64,000 nt of DNA from Verrucomicrobiota bacterium (GTDB lineage Bacteria; Verrucomicrobiota; Verrucomicrobiia; Limisphaerales; JAHDYP01): positions 1-64,000 of the forward strand of contig JAHDYP010000001.1 in NCBI GenBank assembly GCA_023383055.1. Reading direction: 5' to 3'. The notes beneath the pieces are model-generated. The model saw only the letters and a list, made by a program, of their open reading frames with translations, made no database searches and was not told the DNA's origin. The translations under genes and the position numbers were made by a program. This document shows positions 1 through 10,128 of this stretch, one piece after another (position 1 is the stretch's first letter; the number at the start of each line of letters is the position of its first letter).

Positions 1-171
1 AAGGCCCACGCTCAGGCAACAGATCCCTGGGGCTTTGACTCATAGCATCTCATTGATCACCAGATTGTTCAGAAAAACATTGTGTAGGGTTATTCGACCG
101 GGCGCGCAACCTGTTTTTCCGGAAATTTTCCTGTCGCGACCCGATCCGATCCATGTAAGAATCCATTCTAA

Positions 172-2652
172 ATGCACTCAGGTCCACTAATGCGGATCGC
201 TCTCGGTTGGCTTAGCTGCGCCAGCTCGCTCCTGGCCGCTCTCTCTCCGGCGCAGTTGGCCGAATTGCCGCCTCCTTCTGACACCCGCATCGAGTTCAAA
301 CGCGACGTCCATCCCATCCTGGAAGTCCGCTGCGTGCAATGCCACGGCCGGGGCAAGGCCAGCGGAAGTTTCAGCCTCGAGTCGCGCGAGAAAACGCTGG
401 AAGGCGGCAGCTCAGGTCCGGCGATCGTGCCCGGGCGCAGCGCGGAGAGTTACCTCATCGAACTGGTGTCGGGATTGGACCCGGACAACGTGATGCCGGC
501 GAAGGGGAGCCGGTTGACGGCGGAGGAGGTTGGCCTGTTGCGGGCCTGGATTGATCAAGGAGTGGCCTGGGACGCGGAGGAAGCATTCGCTCGTCCGCCC
601 GCGCGAAATCTGACGCCGCGCCGGCCTGAGTTGCCGGGGGCGGGCGCCGTTCATCCGCTGGATCGTCTGCTGAGTTCGTATTTCGAGTCGCAGGGTGTGG
701 CGGCGCCGGAGGTCGTGAATGACCCGCTGTTCATCCGCCGGGTGCACCTGGACGTCGTCGGCTTGATCCCCACCCCGTCCGAAGTGGCCGCCTTTGTTGC
801 GGATCCGGCGCCGGACAAGCGGGAGAAGCTGGTTCACCGACTCTTGAACGATCGGGAGGGATACGCCGTGCACTGGCTCACGTTCTGGAATGACGCCCTC
901 CGCAACGATTACCAGGGGACCGGTTACATCGATGGAGGCCGACGCCAGATCACCGCGTGGCTGTACGAAGCGCTCGCCGAGAACCTGTCTTTTGACCGCT
1001 TTGTGCGGGAGTTGGTCGATCCGGCACCGTCGGCCGCCGGCTTCGTCAATGGCATCATCTGGCGCGGGGTGGTGAATGCCAGCCAGACCCCGGAGATGCA
1101 GGCCGCCCAGAATGTGTCCCAGGTCTTCATGGGCGTAAACCTCAAGTGCGCCTCGTGCCACGACAGTTTCATCAACGACTGGACTCTCGCGGACGCCTAC
1201 GGCCTGGCGGGTGTCTACGCCGTTGAGCCGCTCGAAATGGTCCACTGCGACAAGCCCACCGGGCAGGTCGCGCCGCTGCGCTTTCTTTACCCGGAACTGG
1301 GCGAACTGAACGCGCAACTGCCCCGCGAGGCCAGGTTGAAACAGCTGGCGGAGATCATGACCGGGGAGAGGAACGGCCGGCTGTCGCGAACGATCGTGAA
1401 CCGGCTCTGGGCGCGCCTGCTGGGTCGCGGCCTGGTCGAACCGGTGGACGACATGGAACAGCCGGCCTGGAATCCGGACATGCTGGACTGGCTGGCGGCG
1501 GATCTGGTGGACCACCAATACGACTTGAAACGGACACTCGAAGTGATCCTCACCTCCCGGGCCTACCAACTCCCCGCCGTGGCCGCCGCCGAGCAACCGG
1601 CCGACCAGTTCGTGTTCCGCGGACCGGCCGTCCGGCGTCTTTCCGCCGAGCAATTCCTCGACGCAGTCTCACAAATCACCGGGGTCTGGAACATACTGCC
1701 AACCGCCCGCGCGAACTTCGACGCCGGCACGGCTCCGGTCGACCACGCCCGATGGATCTGGACGCACTCGAACGCCCGCGATGGCGCCCCGCCCCAGACC
1801 GTGCGCTGGCGGCGGGTGCTATATCTGCCGGCAGCCCCGACCGCGGCCGCCATGGCCATTGCCTGCGACAACCGATTCAGACTGTTCGTCAACGGACAAG
1901 AGCTCGCGACCGGCGGGGATTTCGCCCGCCCGCAACTGGTGGATGTCAGCGCGCATCTGCGGTCGGGACAAAACCTGATCGCCGTTGAGGCGGTCAACGA
2001 CCCGGCCAGGCCGGAAGCGGCCGCGGCCGATCAGTCAAGCCCGGCCGGGTTAATCGCCCATTTGACCGTGCGCCTGGTTGATGGTTCCGCCAGTCAAACG
2101 GATCCGGCCGTGGTCCGACTGGGCACCGACCCGCTGTGGCGCTGGTCGCTCGAGGCGGCCGAGGGTTGGACACAGCTTGAGTTCAGCGACTCGCACTGGA
2201 ATGCCGCGGTGGAGTTGGGTCCGCCGGATTGCAGCCCGTGGAACGCGGGCGCGAACTGGCGGACGACAGCGGCGATTGCGACGCGGTCGGGTCAGGTCCG
2301 GGCAGCTCTGATGGCTAACGACCCTTTGATGACCGCCATGGGCCGACCTAACCGTGAACAAGTGGTCACCAGCCGACCTGCGGCGGCCACCACCCTGCAG
2401 GCCCTCGAACTCACGAACGGGGAGACGCTGGCCAACTGGCTGGGCCGCGGGGCCGCACGGCTCCTCGCCCATCGCCCCGCCTCGCCGGAAGCCCTGGTCG
2501 CGGAATTGTATCGCCGGACGCTGGGCCGGGTGCCTTCCAGCGAGGAATCGCGCCTCGCTCGAATGATCGTGGGACCGTCGCCTGAACCGGCCGGGGTTGA
2601 GGATCTGCTTTGGGCGATGATCATGCTGCCTGAATTCCAGTTGATCCATTGA
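172..2652 (+). CDS. PSD1 / DUF1549-DUF1553 planctomycete-type cytochrome c domain protein with an embedded beta-sandwich (sugar-binding-like) region
   Basis: N-terminal CVQCH heme motif with DNVMPAKGSRLTAEEVGLLRAWIDQG (PSCyt1-like), second CASCH motif, DUF1549/DUF1553 style blocks (HWLTFWNDALRNDY, SRTIVNRLWARLLGRGLVEPVDD). Confidence 0.88.
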   Translation: MHSGPLMRIALGWLSCASSLLAALSPAQLAELPPPSDTRIEFKRDVHPILEVRCVQCHGRGKASGSFSLESREKTLEGGSSGPAIVPGRSAESYLIELVSGLDPDNVMPAKGSRLTAEEVGLLRAWIDQGVAWDAEEAFARPPARNLTPRRPELPGAGAVHPLDRLLSSYFESQGVAAPEVVNDPLFIRRVHLDVVGLIPTPSEVAAFVADPAPDKREKLVHRLLNDREGYAVHWLTFWNDALRNDYQGTGYIDGGRRQITAWLYEALAENLSFDRFVRELVDPAPSAAGFVNGIIWRGVVNASQTPEMQAAQNVSQVFMGVNLKCASCHDSFINDWTLADAYGLAGVYAVEPLEMVHCDKPTGQVAPLRFLYPELGELNAQLPREARLKQLAEIMTGERNGRLSRTIVNRLWARLLGRGLVEPVDDMEQPAWNPDMLDWLAADLVDHQYDLKRTLEVILTSRAYQLPAVAAAEQPADQFVFRGPAVRRLSAEQFLDAVSQITGVWNILPTARANFDAGTAPVDHARWIWTHSNARDGAPPQTVRWRRVLYLPAAPTAAAMAIACDNRFRLFVNGQELATGGDFARPQLVDVSAHLRSGQNLIAVEAVNDPARPEAAAADQSSPAGLIAHLTVRLVDGSASQTDPAVVRLGTDPLWRWSLEAAEGWTQLEFSDSHWNAAVELGPPDCSPWNAGANWRTTAAIATRSGQVRAALMANDPLMTAMGRPNREQVVTSRPAAATTLQALELTNGETLANWLGRGAARLLAHRPASPEALVAELYRRTLGRVPSSEESRLARMIVGPSPEPAGVEDLLWAMIMLPEFQLIH

Positions 2653-2667
2653 CCTCGAAGGTTGCGA

Positions 2668-4161
2668 ATGATGAAACCCTCCCTTACCCGTCGTGATTTT
2701 CTGAAAACCGCGAGCGCGGCGACGCTCTCGGCGCTGGCCGCCGGTTACCCTCGGGCATTGCTGGCCAACCCGGGCGTGCCGAAGTCCGCGGCCACAGCCG
2801 ACACGTTGATTTTGCTTTGGATGGCCGGCGGCATGGCTCACACGGAAACGTTCGATCCCAAACGGCATGCTCCCTTCGTGAAAGGGATGTCGCCCGACGC
2901 GATGCTGAGCACCTTCCCGGCGATCGATACCGCGGTGGACTCGATCAAGTTCACCCGGGGTCTGGAGCAAATGGCGGGGGTCATGGATCGCGGCACCCTG
3001 ATCCGCAGTTACACGGCGGGCGACCTGGGGTTCATCCTGCATTCGCGGCATCAGTATCAGTGGCATACCGGCTATGCCCCGCCCCAGACGGTCGCCGCGC
3101 CCCATATCGGATCGGTGATCGCCCGCACCCTGGGTCCGCGCGATCCGGCAGTGCCGGCCTTCATCAACATCGGCCAGCGCTTCGACGTCGGCGAAGGCGA
3201 GGAACTCAAGGCATTTCACACCGCCGGCTTCCTCGGAAGCGAGTATGGCCCGTTCAACATCCCGTTTCCCGATCAGGCCTCGGCGGCGGTGCGTCCACCC
3301 GCCGGCATGAGTCCGGCCCGGTTCGAAAACCGGAATCGCTTTTACCGGCAGTTGCTGGCCCAAAGCCCGGTGGGCGAGCACGGCAGCGACTACCAGAAGG
3401 AATCGCTCCTGCGTTCGCTCGACAACGCCCATCGGCTCCTCAGTTCGCCCGCCGCCAAAGCCTTCGACCTGACGCTCGAACCAATCGAGAACATCCGCAA
3501 ATACGCGCCCGACTACGACCCCGGCCAGAGCTTCGACGTCGCCCGCGAACGGTTCGGCAATTACGAGGCCCAGACGGTCGGCCGCTTCGGGCTCGGCTGT
3601 CTCCTGGCCCGACGTTTGACCGAAGTCGGCGCCCGTTTCATCGAGGTCACCACGGAATACATTCCTTTCCTCAACTGGGACACCCACGAGAGCGGGCACG
3701 AGCGGCTGGTCGCCATGAAGCGGCAGATCGACGGCCCCATCGCCCAACTTGTGCTTGATCTCGAGGAGCGCGGCCTGCTGGACCGTACTCTGATCGTCCT
3801 GGCCAGCGAGTTCAGCCGCGACGCCCTCATCGAGGGCAAACCCGATCGCAAAGTCCAGGACCAGGTCGAAGTCCCCGAAACCATCGAAGACCCAAGACAC
3901 TACGGCATGCACCGGCATTTCACCGACGCTGGCTGCGTCCTCCTCTACGGTGGCGGGGCCAAGCCCGGTTTCCTTTACGGACGCACCGCGGACGAACGGC
4001 CCTGCCGCACGCTGGAGAGCCGCGTGGTGATCGAGGATCTCCACGCCAGTCTGTACCACGCCATGGGCATTCCGGCCGATCTCGCTTACGAAATCGAGCA
4101 GCGCCCATTCTACGTGACCCGTGACGGCAAGGGCAAACCGATCCCCGAGCTCTTCGGCTGA
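2668..4161 (+). CDS. DUF1501 domain-containing protein, Tat signal
   Basis: TRRDFLKTASAATLSALAAG twin-arginine signal; LILLWMAGGMAHTETFDPK and GMHRHFTDAGCVLLYGGGAKPG typical of DUF1501; directly follows DUF1549/1553 gene. Track start 2662 is a TTG; ATG at 2668/2671. Confidence 0.88.
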   Translation: MMKPSLTRRDFLKTASAATLSALAAGYPRALLANPGVPKSAATADTLILLWMAGGMAHTETFDPKRHAPFVKGMSPDAMLSTFPAIDTAVDSIKFTRGLEQMAGVMDRGTLIRSYTAGDLGFILHSRHQYQWHTGYAPPQTVAAPHIGSVIARTLGPRDPAVPAFINIGQRFDVGEGEELKAFHTAGFLGSEYGPFNIPFPDQASAAVRPPAGMSPARFENRNRFYRQLLAQSPVGEHGSDYQKESLLRSLDNAHRLLSSPAAKAFDLTLEPIENIRKYAPDYDPGQSFDVARERFGNYEAQTVGRFGLGCLLARRLTEVGARFIEVTTEYIPFLNWDTHESGHERLVAMKRQIDGPIAQLVLDLEERGLLDRTLIVLASEFSRDALIEGKPDRKVQDQVEVPETIEDPRHYGMHRHFTDAGCVLLYGGGAKPGFLYGRTADERPCRTLESRVVIEDLHASLYHAMGIPADLAYEIEQRPFYVTRDGKGKPIPELFG

Positions 4162-4211
4162 GGCCGCGCGCGCTTCCATCCCTGGCCTGGATTCGGTAGG
4201 CTCAGCCCACC

Positions 4212-5732
4212 ATGCAGCCCGCCGCACCTGAGCCGACTCCGAGCGCCTTCGCATCCCTCGCCAGGATCTCGAAGTCCTTTGGCGGCGTCCAGGCGCTCCG
4301 CGAGGTCTCCCTGAACCTGCGCCGAGGCGAAATCCATTGCCTCGTCGGCGAGAACGGCTGCGGCAAGTCCACCCTCATCAAGATCCTCGCCGGAGTGCAT
4401 TCCCCCGATACCGGCGAGATCGGGATTGGTAACGGCAGGCATGCCCGGCTCCGGCCCGGCGACGCCATGCGCCTCGGAATTCAGGTGATCTTCCAGGATT
4501 TCTCGTTGTTTCCGAACCTGACCGTGGCCGAAAATATCGCGCTGCCTTCCCACCTCGAGAACCGCCGACGATTCATCCGGCCTCGGCACGCGATCCGCAT
4601 CGCCGCTCAGACCCTCGATACGCTGGGCGTGGGCCTCGATCTGGCCCGCCCCGTGTCCACCCTCTCCGTCGCACGCCAACAGTTGGTGGCCATCGCCCGG
4701 GCGTTGCCCCACGCGACCCGGTTGCTGGTCATGGACGAACCGACCGCGGCCCTGACCCATCGCGAAATCGAAAGGTTGTTCCAAATCGTCCGCACCCTGA
4801 AAAACCAGGGCGTCGGCATCCTGTTGGTCAGCCATAAAATCCCCGAGATCTTTGCCTTGGCCGATCGTATCACCGTCCTCCGCAATGGCGAGGTGGCCAG
4901 AACCGGACCCGCCTCCGAATTCACCCCGGTCACGCTCGTCGAAGCCATGACCGGTCGCACCCCATCGGGCCGGACCGTTCCGACTGGACCTGCCCGAGCT
5001 CATACCACGCCCCGGCTGCGCGTCGATCGGCTTGCCTGTCGCGATCGGCTGGCCGACATCACCTTCGAGGTTCAGCCCGGCGAGATCGTCGGGCTCACCG
5101 GACGCCTGGGATCGGGTCGCACCGCGCTGGCCCAAGCGCTGTTCGGACTGCTGAACATCGACCACGGCCGCATCTGGGTGAACGGAAAACCGCTTGAACC
5201 CAAACACCCACAGGCGGCGCTCGCCGCCAGCCTGGCTTATGTCCCCGAAGATCGCTTGCGCGAAGGGCTGTTCCTCGCCCAACCCGTCGGGCACAATCTC
5301 ATCGCGGGACTGCTGCCCTCGCTGGGCGGTCGGCTCGGCTGGATCAGCCCCCGCCAGATCCGCGATCCGTCCACGCATTGGGTCCAACGCCTGCGCATCC
5401 GCACCCCGGACGTGGCGTCGCCGGTCGATCACCTTTCGGGCGGCAACCAACAGAAGGTGGTGCTCGCTCGCTGGCTGGCGTGTTCGGTCAATGTGCTGAT
5501 TTTGAACCGGCCAACGGCCGGGGTGGACGTCGCAGCCAAAGCGGAGATTCACCAGCACCTGCGCGAATGGACTGCCCGGGGGATGTCGATCCTGCTCATC
5601 TCGGACGACCTGCCGGAACTGCTTGAACTGTCGCATCGGCTCCTGCTCTTTCATGATGGCCGAATCGTGGCTGAACTGCCCGCCGACGCTCTGGATGCGG
5701 ACGCGCTGACCGCCCGCCTCGAAGCGCTATGA
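4212..5732 (+). CDS. Sugar ABC transporter ATP-binding protein (RbsA/MglA-like, two ABC domains)
   Basis: Walker A GENGCGKST, LLVMDEPTAALT; second domain LSGGNQQKVVLARWLA and NRPTAGVDVAAK. Confidence 0.92.
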   Translation: MQPAAPEPTPSAFASLARISKSFGGVQALREVSLNLRRGEIHCLVGENGCGKSTLIKILAGVHSPDTGEIGIGNGRHARLRPGDAMRLGIQVIFQDFSLFPNLTVAENIALPSHLENRRRFIRPRHAIRIAAQTLDTLGVGLDLARPVSTLSVARQQLVAIARALPHATRLLVMDEPTAALTHREIERLFQIVRTLKNQGVGILLVSHKIPEIFALADRITVLRNGEVARTGPASEFTPVTLVEAMTGRTPSGRTVPTGPARAHTTPRLRVDRLACRDRLADITFEVQPGEIVGLTGRLGSGRTALAQALFGLLNIDHGRIWVNGKPLEPKHPQAALAASLAYVPEDRLREGLFLAQPVGHNLIAGLLPSLGGRLGWISPRQIRDPSTHWVQRLRIRTPDVASPVDHLSGGNQQKVVLARWLACSVNVLILNRPTAGVDVAAKAEIHQHLREWTARGMSILLISDDLPELLELSHRLLLFHDGRIVAELPADALDADALTARLEAL

Positions 5733-6715
5733 ACCCTCCCGCGCACAAGCCCCGGGCACCCGTTCCGCACGAGCTCATCCTCGCCGCGCTGATCCTTGGC
5801 CTCGCGCTCTTCATCGGTCTGCTCAACCCCGCTTTCTTCAGCCGGGCGCACCTGTACGACCTGATTAAGGGCAGCACGGTTATGGGCCTTTTCGCGTTGG
5901 GCGTGCTTCTGGTCATGATCTCCGGCGGCATCGACATCTCGTTCACCTCGATTGCCGTCTTCGCCATGTACGTCACGAGCCGTGGCTTGGTCGCCGTGGA
6001 GTATCAAGGCACCGTCTTGGTGGCTTTCGTGATTTCGGCGGCGATCGGCCTTGCGCTCGGCGGTCTCAACGCGCTGTTCGTGGCGGGCTTCGGGCTGCCC
6101 ACCCTGATTGTCACCCTGGGCACCGCCGGTCTGATCCGCGGCCTGCTCCTGGCTTTCATTGGCACTGAAATTCTCAACCAATTGCCCGCTGGCTATGCTC
6201 GGTTCTCACGCCTCACCTGGTTTGAACATACGCTGCCCGGCGGCGATACCGTCGGGCTCTCCCCCATCTTCCTCGTTTTCCTCCTCGCCGCCGCCGCCGT
6301 CGCCCTGCTCCTGCGCTACACCATGGTCGGGCGCGGCATCTACGCGCTCGGCGGCAACCCCTCGGCGGCGGAACGGGTCGGCTTCAATGTGCCCGCCCTG
6401 CGCCTGGTGGTCTTTGGCCTCGCCGGCGGCCTGGCCGGGTTGGCTGGACTGGCGCATGCCACCATGATGCGCAACGCCAACCCCTTCGATCTCGTCGGCA
6501 TGGAACTGATGGTCCTCGCCGCCGTGGTGCTCGGCGGCGCCGGCATCTTCGGCGGACGCGGCACGGTGACCGGCACGATCCTCGGCGTGCTCCTCCTGGT
6601 GCTGTTGAACAACAGCCTGATCCTGCTGGGAATCCCCACCTACTGGCAACGCGTGTTTGTGGGGTTGATCCTCCTGGTCGCCACCGGGATCTCCGCCCAC
6701 CGGGAAAATGCCTGA
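5729..6715 (+). CDS. Sugar ABC transporter permease (RbsC-like)
   Basis: Polytopic; LVMISGGIDISFTSIAVFAMYVT and GTLGTAGLIRG-like motifs of the branched/ribose permease family; 4-nt overlap with the ATPase gene. Confidence 0.9.
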   Translation: MNPPAHKPRAPVPHELILAALILGLALFIGLLNPAFFSRAHLYDLIKGSTVMGLFALGVLLVMISGGIDISFTSIAVFAMYVTSRGLVAVEYQGTVLVAFVISAAIGLALGGLNALFVAGFGLPTLIVTLGTAGLIRGLLLAFIGTEILNQLPAGYARFSRLTWFEHTLPGGDTVGLSPIFLVFLLAAAAVALLLRYTMVGRGIYALGGNPSAAERVGFNVPALRLVVFGLAGGLAGLAGLAHATMMRNANPFDLVGMELMVLAAVVLGGAGIFGGRGTVTGTILGVLLLVLLNNSLILLGIPTYWQRVFVGLILLVATGISAHRENA

Positions 6716-6907
6716 ACCGTACTGCTGGATTTGGGGTTGTTTTCAGGAAGTCGGCTCGTCGAAAACCCGCCTCCAACCCTGCAATCCGGGCATTTAGAGT
6801 GAAGAAACCGCTCTCTCCGACCGTCTGACACAGATGTGGCCCGCGTGAAAAATCTTGTCCAAATGCCGTCGGACGCGTAAAGGGCCTTCATCACGCAGTA
6901 ACCAATT

Positions 6908-8308
6908 ATGTCAAAAAGCCCAACCATGAACACACTCAACCGTCGTCAATTCCTCAATCGCACCACCGCTGTGGCGGGTGCCGCCGCATTCGCCTTTCCG
7001 TATATCGGCCGGGTCCTCGGCGCCAACGAACGCCTGAACATCGCCTGCATCGGGGTGGGGGGCAAAGGTGACAGCGACAGCAGCGACGCCGCCAGTTGCG
7101 GCGGGACCATCGTCGCAATCTGCGACGTCGACAAGACCACGCTTGCCAAGAAAGGCCAGCAGTTCCCCAAAGCCAAACAGTACCAGGACTACCGCAAGCT
7201 GCTCGAGGAGATGGGCAATGACATCGATGGCGTGACCGTCTCGACCCCCGACCACAACCACGGGGTGGCGGCCATCCGCGCCATGAAGATGGGCAAACAT
7301 TGCTTCTGCCAAAAACCCCTCACGCAAAACGTCCAGGAAGCCCGCATCATGCGCCAGCTCTCCAAGGAAAAGAAACTCGCCACCCAGATGGGTAACCAGG
7401 GCAGCGCCGAAAACGGCCTGCGCCGCTCGATCGAGGTGATCCAGGCCGGCGTCATCGGCAATCCCCTCGAACTCCACGTCTGGTCCAACCGCCCCGTCTG
7501 GCCCCAGGGCTTCGATCGCCCCTCCGGCTCGGATCCGGTACCGGCCAGTCTGGACTGGGATGCCTGGCTGGGACCCGCCGCCGACCGACCCTACAAGAAT
7601 GGCATCTATCACTCGTTCAATTGGCGCGGCTGGTACGACTTTGGCACCGGCGCCCTCGGCGATATGGCCTGCCACACGGTGAACATGCCCTTCCGCGCCC
7701 TCAAGCTGGGTTACCCGAATGTGATCGAGTGCGAACTCGCCTCCCGCATCTACCCGGAGACCTTCCCCCTGACCACCCGTATCCGGTTCGAGTTCCCCGA
7801 GCGGGAAGGCCTGCCGCCGCTGAAGTTCTGGTGGTACGACGGCAACCCGGGCGGCAATATCACCCCGCTCCGACCGCATGCGGACAAGGTCAAGGAAATC
7901 CTGGCCACCCAGGGCAAGCTGCCGGGCAGCGGCGCGCTGGTGATCGGCGAAAAGGGCAAGCTGTTCTCCCCGGACGATTACGGCGCAAACTTCTACCTCG
8001 CCATGAAGGACGAGGAAGAGTTCAAGTCCGGCAACAACCACGATGCCTGCAAGAATGTCCCGCAAAGCATCCCTCGGTCGCCCGGCCACATGCAGGAGTG
8101 GATCCGCATGATGAAAGACGGCACGCCCGCCTTCTCGAACTTCGATATCGCCGCGTACCTCACCGAGACGATCCTGCTCGGTTGCATCGCGCTGCGCGTC
8201 GGCGAAGGCTATCGCGTCGAGTGGGATGGTCCCAACATGAAGTCAACCAACCTGCCGCAGGCCGCCCAGTTCGTCAGCCGCAAGAACCGCAAAGGCTGGG
8301 AAGCCTGA
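6908..8308 (+). CDS. Gfo/Idh/MocA family oxidoreductase, Tat signal
   Basis: NRRQFLNRTTAVAGAAAFAFP signal, Rossmann IACIGVGGKG, CQKPLTQNVQEAR. Confidence 0.9.
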   Translation: MSKSPTMNTLNRRQFLNRTTAVAGAAAFAFPYIGRVLGANERLNIACIGVGGKGDSDSSDAASCGGTIVAICDVDKTTLAKKGQQFPKAKQYQDYRKLLEEMGNDIDGVTVSTPDHNHGVAAIRAMKMGKHCFCQKPLTQNVQEARIMRQLSKEKKLATQMGNQGSAENGLRRSIEVIQAGVIGNPLELHVWSNRPVWPQGFDRPSGSDPVPASLDWDAWLGPAADRPYKNGIYHSFNWRGWYDFGTGALGDMACHTVNMPFRALKLGYPNVIECELASRIYPETFPLTTRIRFEFPEREGLPPLKFWWYDGNPGGNITPLRPHADKVKEILATQGKLPGSGALVIGEKGKLFSPDDYGANFYLAMKDEEEFKSGNNHDACKNVPQSIPRSPGHMQEWIRMMKDGTPAFSNFDIAAYLTETILLGCIALRVGEGYRVEWDGPNMKSTNLPQAAQFVSRKNRKGWEA

Positions 8309-8416
8309 AGTTGCTGATCCCATGCGGCCTCGGCCTAGCGTAGCTCGGCCCTCCAGTTGCACCGCTCCGGATGGCAGCGGCCGATAGCTCGAGGGCTCAG
8401 TCCGCATCTCAATCGC

Positions 8417-8450
8417 AAGGCGTCTCGTCCCCTGGACGGGACGCCTTTTT
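8417..8450 (+). terminator. Rho-independent terminator downstream of the Gfo/Idh/MocA gene
   Basis: AGGCGTC-T-CGTCC-CCT-GGACG-G-GACGCCT hairpin followed by TTTTT. Confidence 0.75.
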
Positions 8451-8618
8451 GCCAGGTGCTCTCAGGCGGGCAAAAGATCCGGCGATCCCATTGCCCCTTC
8501 CAGGCCGCCCGCGCGTTGACTCCCTAGGCGCTGACGCTATCGTCGGTTCCGTGGAACTGACCACCCGCAAACCGCTCATCGCAATGCGCCTGCGGCGCGA
8601 GGCCGCGTCTCCAGCTTA

Positions 8619-9527
8619 ATGAAACGTTCTCATCTCGCCCTGCTCATCGTCATGAATCTCTTCTGGGCGGGAACCTACTCCGCGTTCAAGGGACTCGCAC
8701 TGACCCTGACACCGGGAGAGCTCACCACGCTGCGCTATGCCCTCGCCACCATCCTGATCGGCTTGCTCTGGCCGCTCCTCCCGGGCAAGGCGCCCCAACG
8801 CCGGGACCTGTTCAAGACCGCCATCATGGGCATCCTGGTCTTTTCGGTCGGACCACGCCTCCAGGTCCTCGGCGTTCACCTCGGCAAGGCCGGCGATGCT
8901 TCGGTCCTGATCGCGCTGGAACCGCTCGTGACCGCCGTGGCGGCCGCGCTGTTCCTGCGTGAACATGTCCCGTTCCGGCGGTGGATCGGCTTCGGAATCG
9001 GCCTGAGCGGGGTCCTGCTGCTGAACCACGGCTGGCGAATCGGAATTCCCTGGGCCGGGTTGATCGCCAGCCTGATCTTTCTATCGTCGTTTCTCTGCGA
9101 AGCCGCCTATTCGGTGATCGGCAAGCCGCTCCTCGGGCACAGCGGCATCCTCAAGGTCGTGGCCGTGGCCCTCGGCTGGGGCACACTGGTCAATTTGCTC
9201 CTGGACGGCCCGAACACCTGGACCAAGCTGCCGGAGTTGACGACGGCGGCGTGGTTGGTCATGGCGTATCTGACCGTCATCTGCACGTTGGTCGGGTATT
9301 CCCTCTGGTATCTGGTCATCCGGGATACGGATGTCAGTCTGGCGGCCATGACCATCCTCCTCCAACCGGCGGTCGGGGTCTTCATCGCCGCCCTCACCGT
9401 CGGCGAATCGCTGCATTGGGGCCAGCTCTGGGGCAGCGCCGCCATCGTCATCGGGCTCGGCGTCGGGCTGAATGTCCAGCCCCGCGCCCCAAGCCCGGAG
9501 GAGTGCGCCCCCCCGGCTTCGCTCTGA
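8619..9527 (+). CDS. EamA/DMT-family transporter
   Basis: ~300 aa, ten-TM-like two-repeat architecture; N-terminal LLIVMNLFWAGTYSAFKGLA and LLPGKAPQRRD.. typical EamA. Confidence 0.85.
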   Translation: MKRSHLALLIVMNLFWAGTYSAFKGLALTLTPGELTTLRYALATILIGLLWPLLPGKAPQRRDLFKTAIMGILVFSVGPRLQVLGVHLGKAGDASVLIALEPLVTAVAAALFLREHVPFRRWIGFGIGLSGVLLLNHGWRIGIPWAGLIASLIFLSSFLCEAAYSVIGKPLLGHSGILKVVAVALGWGTLVNLLLDGPNTWTKLPELTTAAWLVMAYLTVICTLVGYSLWYLVIRDTDVSLAAMTILLQPAVGVFIAALTVGESLHWGQLWGSAAIVIGLGVGLNVQPRAPSPEECAPPASL

Positions 9528-9652
9528 CCGCGATCCGCGGGGTCGACGCGGTTCCAGCCGGACAACCCGAGGTGGCGTTCCTTTTCCCGGCGGGAAAAAG
9601 TGCGTGAAGAGGGCCCTGGGTTCTTGAAAACCGCGCGTGTTCTGTTATTAAG

Positions 9653-10120
9653 ATGGGCGGCATGAATATCACGGAGGCTCTGGTGGCCGAGCACACCGTC
9701 CTGCTTCAACTCTTCGATCACGTCGAGTCGGAGCTGTTGGGCATTGCCTCGCTCGAAAGCCTCCAACTCCTGGCCCGTATCATCGAACGATTGCTCCATT
9801 CCCACGGTGAAGCCGAGGAAGACCTCGTCCTGTGCGCCCTGGACCATTCTCTGGAAGACCAGGGACGCCGGGAACGTTTCCACCAGGAACATCAGGAACT
9901 GGACGAACGCTTCAAACAGCTGCAAACCGCGACGGACCTCGAGACGGCGCGGCGCCTCTTCTACGGCGCGCTGCAGGCCTCCCGCAAACACTTCAGGTTC
10001 GAGGAGGAATCGCTCTTCCCCTTCGCCAGCCGCGTGCTCGGCAAGGATATCCTGCTCGAACTCGGGCAGTTCCGGGCGCTCGCCCAAGCCGAAATCGAAT
10101 CGGACGGGATCACTCGCTGA
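9653..10120 (+). CDS. Hemerythrin HHE-domain protein
   Basis: Helical, MNITEALVAEHTVLLQLFDHVE...HSHGEAEEDLVLCAL...HQEHQELDERF...RKHFRFEEESLFPF metal-ligand spacing. Confidence 0.85.
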   Translation: MGGMNITEALVAEHTVLLQLFDHVESELLGIASLESLQLLARIIERLLHSHGEAEEDLVLCALDHSLEDQGRRERFHQEHQELDERFKQLQTATDLETARRLFYGALQASRKHFRFEEESLFPFASRVLGKDILLELGQFRALAQAEIESDGITR

Positions 10121-10128
10121 ACCGCGGC

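Noticed and set aside
2050-4254. 734-aa minus-strand ORF
   Set aside because: Antisense shadow of the DUF1549/1553 and DUF1501 genes; low-complexity His/Arg/Gly-rich, no domain; expected from high GC3.
4110-5654. 514-aa minus-strand ORF opposite the ABC ATPase
   Set aside because: Antisense of a gene with Walker and signature motifs.
8371-8619. 82-aa plus-strand ORF
   Set aside because: Spans a strong intrinsic terminator and has low-complexity sequence with no RBS.
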